From an uncultured Bacteroidales bacterium (GTDB lineage Bacteria; Bacteroidota; Bacteroidia; Bacteroidales; UBA932), in contig ONTQ01000001.1 in the NCBI GenBank assembly GCA_900320795.1, positions 1 through 64,000 on the forward strand: a DNA stretch of 64,000 nt, in the 5' to 3' direction. A model generated the notes under the pieces. It was given only the letters and a program-made list of their open reading frames with translations. It was not told where the DNA came from and did not search any database. Below are positions 29,531-36,267 of this stretch, piece after piece. The position numbers and the translations under genes were made by a program. Position 1 is the first letter of the stretch; every line of letters starts with the position of its first letter.

Positions 29531-30466
29531 ATGCCAACATTAAAGGAAATCAAAGGCCGGATTGCATCGGTGAAGAACACGCTGAAGATTACTTCGGCGA
29601 TGAAACTGGTCTCGTCGGCCAAACTGCGGAAGGCACAGACGGCCATCGAGAACATGCGCCCGTACGAGAAGCAACTTCAGGCCATTCTGGCTTCGGCCGG
29701 CAATGCCTCGTGCACAAAAATGGCCGATTCGGTGCACGACCTGCCTGAAAACGCTGCCTCGTGCACAAAAACGGCCGATTCGGTGCACGGGCCCCGGGCC
29801 ATTATTGCCATCGCCAGCAATTCGTCGCTTTGCGGCGGCTTCAACGCCAACGTCATCGCCAAGGTGCGTTCTGTGCGTAGCGCAGGCGACGTGGTCTATT
29901 CCATCGGCCGGAAAATGGCCGATGCCATGCGCAAGGACGGGTTCCCTTCTCCGGAAGACTTTACCGCCCTGTCGGAGCGCCCGGCTTTTGCTCCGGCCGC
30001 CGCGCTGGTGGAAGACCTGGCCAAACAGTTGGAAACAGGCAAGATAGCGCAGGTGCTTCTGGTCTATAACCACTTCGTTTCCACCGCCCGGCAAGTTCCT
30101 GTGGCGGAAGTGCTGCTGTCGGCAGCGGGAGAAGACTCCCTTTCTGGAGCATTTGCCCGTACAGGGTCGCGAAGCGACGCGGAAGAAAGGGAGTCTTCTC
30201 CCGCTGAAAGCGAAGCCATCATCGAGCCCTCCCGGGAGGACCTCCTGAAGGTACTCCTTCCCAAGACCGTGAAACTTAAACTCTACGCCGCCCTTCTGGA
30301 CAGCGCCGCCGCAGAGCATGCCGCCCGTACCGTGGCCATGCAGACGGCCACCGACAATGCGGAAAACCTCCTGGCGGAGCTTACCCTCCAGTACAACAAG
30401 GGCCGCCAGCAGAAAATTACATCCGAAATCCTGGACCTCGCCGGAGGCCAGGCGGAAAACCAATAA
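29531..30466 (+). CDS. atpG: F-type ATP synthase gamma subunit with repeat-encoded insertions
   Basis: A 311-residue rotor shaft subunit. The N-terminal helix (LKEIKGRIASVKNTLKITSA) and C-terminal helix (ATDNAENLLAELTLQYNKGR) of the coiled coil are intact. Between them the family core is present (IASNSSLCGGFNANV). Two stretches look extra compared with typical gamma: residues about 59-87 come from two 51-bp tandem copies, and residues about 198-225 from a long inverted repeat. Both fall in regions that vary in length in the family, so the protein is probably functional. It closes the operon; the M20 peptidase gene follows four bases later. Confidence 0.93.
   Translation: MPTLKEIKGRIASVKNTLKITSAMKLVSSAKLRKAQTAIENMRPYEKQLQAILASAGNASCTKMADSVHDLPENAASCTKTADSVHGPRAIIAIASNSSLCGGFNANVIAKVRSVRSAGDVVYSIGRKMADAMRKDGFPSPEDFTALSERPAFAPAAALVEDLAKQLETGKIAQVLLVYNHFVSTARQVPVAEVLLSAAGEDSLSGAFARTGSRSDAEERESSPAESEAIIEPSREDLLKVLLPKTVKLKLYAALLDSAAAEHAARTVAMQTATDNAENLLAELTLQYNKGRQQKITSEILDLAGGQAENQ
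29705..29789. repeat. Two 51-bp tandem copies inside atpG
   Basis: GCCTCGTGCACAAAAA begins at 29705 and again at 29756, a period of 51 bases (17 codons). Each copy contains the inverted pair CGTGCAC/GTGCACG. The copies encode ASCTKMADSVH and ASCTKTADSVH. Confidence 0.88.
30124..30205. repeat. 82-bp inverted repeat inside atpG
   Basis: Perfect 22-bp arms at 30124-30145 and 30184-30205 (beginning AGCGGGAGAAGACTCCC). A small inner hairpin GTCGC/GCGAC lies at 30166-30178. The arm shares GAAGACTCCC with the element at 3667-3702. It encodes residues about 198-225 of gamma. Confidence 0.9.
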
Positions 30467-30470
30467 TAGC

Positions 30471-31832
30471 ATGAAAAACTATATCCAAGCCAACCGGGAG
30501 CGGTTCTTCGAGGAACTCTTCTCACTTCTCCGCATTCCTTCCATCAGTGCCAAACCCGAGCATAAGGCCGATATGTACCGCTGCGCCACCCGCCTTACCG
30601 AACTCCTCAAGGAGGCCGGGGCAGACCGGGCCCAGGTGTATGAAACCGCCGGGCACCCCGTGGTCTTCGGCAGCAAGGACATGGGCGCGGAAAAGACCGT
30701 GCTGGTCTATGGCCACTATGACGTGCAGCCCCCGGAGCCGCTTGAAAAATGGCGTACAGACCCCTTCGAGCCCGTTCTGGGCAAAGATTCCCTCACCGGG
30801 GAGGATGCCATCTATGCCCGGGGCGCCAACGACGACAAGGGCCAGTTGTTCATGCACCTGAAGGCTTTCGAATTCCTGCTTCGCACCGGCCGGCTCAAGC
30901 ATAACGTGAAGTTCATCTTCGAGGGCGAGGAAGAAATCGGCAGCCCTTCCCTCCCGGCCTGGGTAGAGGAGCATAAAGACCTCCTCAAGGCCGATATCAT
31001 CCTGGTGTCCGACACCACCATGATTTCCGAAAAGGTGCCGTCCATCAACTGTGGCATGCGCGGCCTGGCGTATTTGGAAGTGACGGTGACCGGCCCCAAC
31101 AAGGACCTCCATTCCGGCCATTACGGCGGCGCGGTGGCCAATCCCATCAACGAACTCTGCGCCCTCATCGCCTCCCTGCACGACGCCGACGGCCGCGTCA
31201 CCATCCCCGGCTTCTACGACGACGTGGTGGAACTTTCGGCCGATGACCGGGCCCTTCTGAACAAAGCGCCCTTCGACATGGAGGAATACAAGAAGTTCCT
31301 GGATATCAACGAGGTAAAGGGCGAAAAGGGCTATACCACCCTGGAGCGCACGGCCATCCGTCCCTGCCTGGATGTCTGCGGCATCTGGGGCGGCTACACC
31401 GGTACGGGAGCCAAGACGGTGCTCCCTTCCACGGCGCATGCCAAGGTGTCCATGCGGCTGGTTCCCTGGCAGACATCGGCCAAAATCACCCGGCTGTTCA
31501 AGGAGCATCTGGAGCGCATTGCGCCGCCGTATGTTAAGGTGGACGTCAAGCCTTGCGAAGGCGGTGACGGCTTCCTTATCCCCATCAGTTCTGCGGCCTA
31601 CCAGGCGGCCTCCCGCGCCATGGCGGAGGTGTACGGTATCGAGCCGGTGCCGGCCCGCGGCGGCGGTTCCATCGCCATCCTGGCCGATATGCAGAAGATT
31701 CTGGGAATCGATCCGCTCCTGATGGGCTTCGGCCTGGAGCGGGACACCATTCACTCTCCCAACGAGAGCTACCTCCTGCGCCAGTTCTTTGCCGGGATGG
31801 AGTCTATCGCCCTATTCTACAAATATTATTAA
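30471..31832 (+). CDS. M20 family metallopeptidase (dipeptidase)
   Basis: A 453-residue cytoplasmic di-zinc hydrolase. Metal-binding and catalytic positions appear in order: His in VYGHYDVQPP, Asp in ARGANDDKGQ, the catalytic and ligand glutamates in FEGEEEIGS, Asp in LVSDTT and the last His in DTIHSPNE. A dimerisation domain lies around residues 195-345. The family cleaves dipeptides or removes acyl groups from amino acids; the exact substrate is unknown. It is probably a passenger of the ATP synthase operon, four bases after atpG. Confidence 0.92.
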   Translation: MKNYIQANRERFFEELFSLLRIPSISAKPEHKADMYRCATRLTELLKEAGADRAQVYETAGHPVVFGSKDMGAEKTVLVYGHYDVQPPEPLEKWRTDPFEPVLGKDSLTGEDAIYARGANDDKGQLFMHLKAFEFLLRTGRLKHNVKFIFEGEEEIGSPSLPAWVEEHKDLLKADIILVSDTTMISEKVPSINCGMRGLAYLEVTVTGPNKDLHSGHYGGAVANPINELCALIASLHDADGRVTIPGFYDDVVELSADDRALLNKAPFDMEEYKKFLDINEVKGEKGYTTLERTAIRPCLDVCGIWGGYTGTGAKTVLPSTAHAKVSMRLVPWQTSAKITRLFKEHLERIAPPYVKVDVKPCEGGDGFLIPISSAAYQAASRAMAEVYGIEPVPARGGGSIAILADMQKILGIDPLLMGFGLERDTIHSPNESYLLRQFFAGMESIALFYKYY

Positions 31833-31888
31833 TTTTTTATCGCATTTTGCTGGAAAAGTGTTACCTTTAGACACTAAAACTAAGCAAA

Positions 31889-32818
31889 ATGAAAGCGGGT
31901 GATCTCGTAAAGCCACTGGCCACATTCAAATTCTGGAAGGAACTTTTCATCATGACTTTCGGCATGTTCATCGCAGCGGCCGCGGTCTATTATTTCCTCA
32001 TGCCCAGCAAACTCATCGTGGGCTCCATTACGGGTTTGTCCATGGTGTTGTCGGAAGTGTTCACACTGGCGGGCATCCCCATCAAGGTTTCCGTGATGGT
32101 GACGGTCATCAATGCCATCCTGCTTCTGCTCGCGTGGCTTCTGATCGGTCCGGAATTCGGGGCCAAGACGGTCTATACGGCGCTCATCCTGGGCCCGCTG
32201 CTGGAACTCTGGGAGAAGATTCTTCCCTATGAAAGACTGCTGGAGCCCGGCCAGACCTCCGTCATGGCCGACCCTTGGTTCGACCTCCTGTGCTTCGTGC
32301 TCATCCTCAGCGCCTCGCAGTCCATCCTGTTCAATATCAACGCATCTACCGGCGGCCTGGACATTCTGGCGAAGATTGTGAACAAATACCTGCACTTCGA
32401 TATCGGCACGTCGGATTCCGTGGCGGGCGCCCTTATCTGCTGCACGGCCTTCGCCATCAATCCGTTCCGCATGGTGGTCATCGGCCTTATCGGCACCTGG
32501 ATCAACGGCCTGGCCCTGGACTATTTCACGGCCAGCCTGAACCGACGCAAACGCGTGTGCATCATCTCTTCCCAGTATGAACGCATCCGCAAATACATCA
32601 TTGAAGACTTGCAGCGGGGCTGCTCCCTGTACGATGTGACGGGCGGCTACAACGGCCACCACAATGTGGAAATCCAGTCCCTCCTCACCCAGGACGAGTT
32701 CTCCAACCTGATGAATTTCCTCAAGGTCAACGACATCCACGGATTCATCACGGCCGGCAACGTGAGCGAGATTTACGGTGACTGGAATGCTAAAAAACGC
32801 AAAAAGAAAATAAAATAA
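31889..32818 (+). CDS. YitT family membrane protein
   Basis: A 309-residue protein with five or six helices in residues 15-225 (YitT/DUF161 part) and a C-terminal cytoplasmic domain (about 230-300, DUF2179-like; VCIISSQYERIRKYI, then GGYNGHHNVEI). The biochemical role of the family is unknown. It has its own upstream gap with a weak TACCTTTA element (31862-31869), and a hairpin follows the stop. Confidence 0.85.
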   Translation: MKAGDLVKPLATFKFWKELFIMTFGMFIAAAAVYYFLMPSKLIVGSITGLSMVLSEVFTLAGIPIKVSVMVTVINAILLLLAWLLIGPEFGAKTVYTALILGPLLELWEKILPYERLLEPGQTSVMADPWFDLLCFVLILSASQSILFNINASTGGLDILAKIVNKYLHFDIGTSDSVAGALICCTAFAINPFRMVVIGLIGTWINGLALDYFTASLNRRKRVCIISSQYERIRKYIIEDLQRGCSLYDVTGGYNGHHNVEIQSLLTQDEFSNLMNFLKVNDIHGFITAGNVSEIYGDWNAKKRKKKIK

Positions 32819-32828
32819 TTCCTTCATT

Positions 32829-32869
32829 TATGTTTTGGCACGGTATTGGATATTACCGTGTCAGACATA
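32829..32869. terminator. Hairpin after the YitT gene
   Basis: Outer pairs TATGT/ACATA and inner arms CACGGTA (32839-32845) and TACCGTG (32854-32860). It lies about ten bases after the stop codon. There is no strong T run, so termination is likely but not certain. Confidence 0.6.
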
Positions 32870-32888
32870 AATATTGATACCTTACTAT

Positions 32889-32935
32889 AATCCCCGCGGC
32901 CAATTGTGACAATTCGCTTGCGGGGAATTCTTTTT
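32889..32935 (+). terminator. Second terminator after the YitT gene
   Basis: Arms TCCCCGC (32891-32897) and GCGGGGA (32920-32926) with extra pairing in the loop, followed by a run of Ts (TTCTTTTT). Confidence 0.75.
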
Positions 32936-32989
32936 AGTGGCAGTGTCGTCCGTTGCGCAGTGTGCCGTTGGCTTTTTTGAAAGCGGCCC

Positions 32990-33450
32990 CAGGGGCAAAA
33001 ACGCCCTGAATTGCCCCGCAGAGGCCCCAACGACTACCCCCCCAGGGGCAAAAACGGGCTAAATTGCCCCGCAGTGGCCGCAAAGACTGCACGCCAGGGG
33101 CAAAAACGGGCTGATTTGCCCCGCAGTGGCCCCAAAGACTGCACCTCAGGGGCAAAAACGGGCTGATTTGCCCCGCAGTGGCCCCAACGACTGCACCTCA
33201 GGGGCAAAAACGCCCCAATCTGCCCCGCAGTGACCCCAAAGACCGCCCTCCAGGGGCAAAATCGGCCCAAATTGCCCCGCGGAGGCCCCAAAGACCGCCC
33301 TCCAAGGGCAAAAACGGTCCAATTTGCCCCGCGGAGGCCCCAACGACTGCACCTCAGGGGCAAAAACGCCCTGAATTGCCCCGCAGAGGCTCCAACGACC
33401 GCCCCTCAGGGGCAAAAATGGGCTAAATTGCCCCGCAGTGGCCCCAAAGG
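32990..33450. repeat. Tandem array of nine 52-bp units
   Basis: AGGGGCAAAA begins units at 32991, 33044, 33096, 33148, 33200, 33252, 33304 (one base changed), 33356 and 33408, a period of 52 bases (53 for the first). Each unit has a 26-base palindrome (GGGGCAAA to TTTGCCCC) and a 26-base linker. The apparent open reading frames across it are repeat artefacts. The palindrome is the same as that in the array inside the MATE gene (37687-37828). Confidence 0.95.
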
Positions 33451-33717
33451 ACTCCATGGCGTGGCGGCGGTGCCTGGAAGCACAAAAGTCTGATGGCCGG
33501 GTGGCCGCCAGACTGCTTCCTTCTTGTTGGAATTACTGTGAAAGTTCCGTTGAGTGGACCGTCTGGGGAAACAATCTGCACCAGACATATTTCCCAACCA
33601 TCTTTTTCCCTTGATTCGATTTCGGCGTTGCGCACATGTGCTGGCCGTGCTGCGTTGATGGTCAGAGCGCAGTAGGTGGGCGATTCCGTGTTGAGTTGGA
33701 AGCCGACCAAGGGGGCG
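33451..33717. other. Gap between the tandem array and the HAD gene
   Basis: A hairpin at 33487-33514 (AGTCTG/CAGACT with GGCC pairs) would suit termination of the leftward HAD transcript. Between it and the HAD gene, the minus strand has an open frame (about 33500-33715, including NTESPTYCALTINAARPAHV) that might be a gene remnant. I do not recognise it and find no start or promoter, so it is not called as a gene. Confidence 0.3.
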
Positions 33718-34329
33718 CTACAAATCGGCCAGGAGGGATTGTAAGGAGGTTCCGGGCTCATAGTAGCGGGCCTGCCAGCCGGCCTGGAGGGCTGCGTCCA
33801 CGTTGGTCTGGTTGTCATCCACGAAGAGGATTTCTCCCGCAGGGAGGCCGATCCGGCGCTGCACCTCCCGGTAACATTCCTGCGTGGGCTTCATGAGTTT
33901 CATCTCGCAGGAGATGAACTGCCCCTGGAAAGCCGTTTCCGGATGGATGCCCACCCCGCGGAACAGTTCATAGGTGCGGGCCATGGAAATGGGATTGTTG
34001 TTGGAAAGCAGGTACAGCGGATAACGGGCCGATAAGTCCTTGACAACCTGTGCCGTAGCCTCCGGAACGCCCGTCAGGAGTGCGGCCATGGCACGGTCCA
34101 CGTCGGCCCCGGTGCAGCCGGGACGGGATTCGGCGAGGATGCATTCGCGGAAACGCTGAGCACTCAGGCGGCCGGCCTCCATTTCTCCATAGATACCCTT
34201 CTGGTGGCTGGCGTCCAGCAGTTCCGTGATGCGCTCAAAGCCCAGAATTTCCCGGAAAGCCCGGATGCAGCGCTTCAGGTCCAAATCGACCAGAACGCCG
34301 CCGATATCAAATACAATCGCTTTAACCAT
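33718..34329 (-). CDS. HAD superfamily hydrolase
   Basis: A 203-residue cytoplasmic phosphatase-like protein. Motif I is IVFDIGGVLVDLD, motif II LYLLSNNN, motif III lies around EMKLMKPTQECY, and motif IV is ILFVDDNQTNVDAA. The small helical cap (about residues 15-80) places it with the YihX-type sugar phosphate phosphatases, but the substrate is not determined. The start at 34329 directly follows a minus-strand TACCTTTG promoter element and gives the conserved N-terminus MVKAIVFDIGG. Confidence 0.88.
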   Translation of the reverse strand: MVKAIVFDIGGVLVDLDLKRCIRAFREILGFERITELLDASHQKGIYGEMEAGRLSAQRFRECILAESRPGCTGADVDRAMAALLTGVPEATAQVVKDLSARYPLYLLSNNNPISMARTYELFRGVGIHPETAFQGQFISCEMKLMKPTQECYREVQRRIGLPAGEILFVDDNQTNVDAALQAGWQARYYEPGTSLQSLLADL

Positions 34330-34336
34330 TTGCCTG

Positions 34337-34344
34337 CAAAGGTA
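34337..34344 (-). promoter_or_regulatory. Promoter -7 element of the HAD gene
   Basis: CAAAGGTA on the plus strand is TACCTTTG on the minus strand, seven bases before the start codon. The predicted leader is only a few bases. Confidence 0.55.
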
Positions 34345-34479
34345 AGCAGTAAACGCAAAATACGCAATACTTGAATAGGCTTGCATTATAAGTTGCCAGA
34401 CGCGGTAAAAAAATGGGATATTTGGCGATTTATAAATATTATGCCAAATGAAGGGGTAGTTTGTATCTTTACGGCGAAA

Positions 34480-34746
34480 TATAACAAGTTAAGCCACCCG
34501 GCCGCCCCCCGGCGGGAAATCCGCATCCGGCGCTATGTGAAGTCGTTCAACCATAAAAGGATGCCCATCCTTCTCACCGTCGTGTCCACCGTTTTGGGCC
34601 TGGCCCCTTTCCTTTCCGACGGCCCGGAAGAGGTGTTCTGGTTCGATTTTGCAGCCGGTACCCCCGGCGGGCTGCTGTTCTCCCTTATCGCCCTGGTCCT
34701 GTTCCTTCCGGTGTTTGCCATAAAGAAGGGTTCCGGGCAGCGATGA
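34480..34746 (+). pseudogene. Remnant of an RND efflux transporter (C-terminal end only)
   Basis: An open frame whose residues, from about 34540 onward (KRMPILLTVVSTVLGLAPFL, then EEVFWFDFAAGT and GGLLFSLIALVLFLPVF), match the last two helices of RND efflux permeases. A full RND permease has over 1,000 residues; only about 75 recognisable ones remain, with no substrate domains and no adaptor gene beside it. It is most likely a deletion scar. A TATCTTTA sequence near 34469 may be a surviving promoter. Confidence 0.75.
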
Positions 34747-34783
34747 AATGACGGGCATACTTGCCGTAAGGCAAAATTTGCCG

Positions 34784-34791
34784 TATCTTTG
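34784..34791 (+). promoter_or_regulatory. Promoter -7 element of the organophosphate transporter gene
   Basis: TATCTTTG ends four bases before the ATG at 34796; the transcript would be leaderless. A CTTG about 20 bases upstream could act as the -33 element. Confidence 0.6.
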
Positions 34792-34795
34792 CACC

Positions 34796-36148
34796 ATGTC
34801 GTTCTACTCCTTCTTCCGAATCAGCAGGCCGCGGGCGCGGAAAGTGCCGGCGGGGGAGGTGAATGCTGCCTATAAGCGCCTGCGTGCCAGGACGTTCTGG
34901 GGCGTGACGGTGGCTTACACGCTGTACTATGTGTGCCGGATGACCCTGGGAGTGGTGAAACAGCCGCTCATCGACGGCGGGGTGCTCACGGCGGGGCAGT
35001 TGGGCATCATCGGGTCGGCCTTTTATTTCGTGTATGCCGTCGGGAAATTCATCAACGGTTTCATTGCCGATTACTGCAACATCCGCCGGTTCATGGCGGT
35101 GGGCATCGGCGTATCGGCCCTGGTGAACCTGATTCTGGGGCTGCTGGGCCTCCTGCATGGGCCGATGGGCCTGGGCTCCATGCTCATCCTCCTCACGTTC
35201 GCCGTCCTTTGGGGGGTGAACGGCTGGATGCAGAGCATGGGGTCGCCGCCCGGCACCATCAGCCTGTCGCGCTGGTATCCGCTTTCGCGCCGGGGAACCA
35301 TGTACAGCATTTTCAGCTCCACGCCGCAACTCGGAAAGGCCGTCTCCATGATTATGACGGGCTTCATCGTCGCGGCTGCGGGTTGGCAGTGGGGCTTCCT
35401 GGCGGCGGCGGTGGCCGGGTTTATCGGCCTGGCCGTTTCGCTCATTTTCATTGCCGATACCCCTGAAAGCGAGGGACTTCCCTCCGTGCAGGAACTCTCC
35501 GGAGAGGAGGTGCGGCCCATGGATCAGCGCCCCACCAAGGAACTGCAGAAGTGGGTGTTCCGCCATCCGGGCATCTGGGTGATAGCCATCTCTACGGCGT
35601 TCTTGTACATTACCCAGCACGCCGTGAGCGACTGGGGCGTGCTGTTCCTCCAGAAGCAGAAGAGTTTCTCGCTGGAGCGGGCTACGCAGATTATCGGCCT
35701 GGCAGAGGTCTTCGGCGTGGCCGGCAATCTCTGCGCCGGCTGGCTTTCGGACGTGGTGTTCCGGGGCAACCGGGTCCGGCCGGTGGTCCTGTCCGGCGTC
35801 ATGGCGGTGCTGTCGCTGGCCGGTTTCCTTTTCTGGGGGGGCGGTTTTGCCGTGAACATGGCGTTTGTGGCCGTGTTCAGTTTCGCCTTCTCGGTGGTGT
35901 TCTGCATCGTGGCCGGCCTCATGGCGCTGGACTTCGTGCCCCGCAAAGCCACGGGTGCCGCCCTGGGCATCGTGGGCATCTCCAGTTATGCCGCCGCCGG
36001 CCTGCAGTCCGTGGCCAGCGGCTTCCTCATCGAAGGCTTCGCCTCTGACGGCCTCTACGACTTCGGCCCCGTCTCCCTCTTCTGGATTGTGGCCTGCCTG
36101 CTCGCTTTCGTCCTCCCCGTCCTCGGCTGGAAGTATCTCAAGCATTAA
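34796..36148 (+). CDS. Organophosphate:phosphate antiporter (GlpT/UhpT type, MFS)
   Basis: A 450-residue inner-membrane protein with 12 predicted helices. The family pattern includes YTLYYVCRMTLGVVK in helix 1, GKFINGFIADYCNIRRFM, the segment WGVNGWMQSMGSPPGTISLSRW of the OPA family, and GAALGIVGISSYAAAG near the end. Relatives exchange glycerol 3-phosphate or hexose phosphates for phosphate; the substrate here is unknown. The start at 34796 follows the promoter element directly. Confidence 0.87.
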   Translation: MSFYSFFRISRPRARKVPAGEVNAAYKRLRARTFWGVTVAYTLYYVCRMTLGVVKQPLIDGGVLTAGQLGIIGSAFYFVYAVGKFINGFIADYCNIRRFMAVGIGVSALVNLILGLLGLLHGPMGLGSMLILLTFAVLWGVNGWMQSMGSPPGTISLSRWYPLSRRGTMYSIFSSTPQLGKAVSMIMTGFIVAAAGWQWGFLAAAVAGFIGLAVSLIFIADTPESEGLPSVQELSGEEVRPMDQRPTKELQKWVFRHPGIWVIAISTAFLYITQHAVSDWGVLFLQKQKSFSLERATQIIGLAEVFGVAGNLCAGWLSDVVFRGNRVRPVVLSGVMAVLSLAGFLFWGGGFAVNMAFVAVFSFAFSVVFCIVAGLMALDFVPRKATGAALGIVGISSYAAAGLQSVASGFLIEGFASDGLYDFGPVSLFWIVACLLAFVLPVLGWKYLKH

Positions 36149-36267
36149 GCCTTTATTTCGTGCTTCAACTCTTGAAACCTGCCAGGAGGTGCACTGGTTG
36201 GACCTTGGCGCAATGGGCCCGGAAATCTTGCCTGAAGGTCCATCGGCCGAACCTTGGCGCAAGGAAT
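36149..36267. other. Gap between the transporter and MATE genes
   Basis: A 119-base gap between two convergent genes. CCTTGGCGCAA occurs twice (about 36202 and 36252). No clear terminator was seen. Confidence 0.4.

Noticed and set aside
32990..33450. Possible CRISPR array
   Set aside because: Units repeat over their whole 52-bp length with only scattered changes; there are no unique spacers and no cas genes.
33034..33457. Open reading frames on both strands across the tandem array
   Set aside because: They are simple translations of the repeat with no promoter, start context or recognisable domain.
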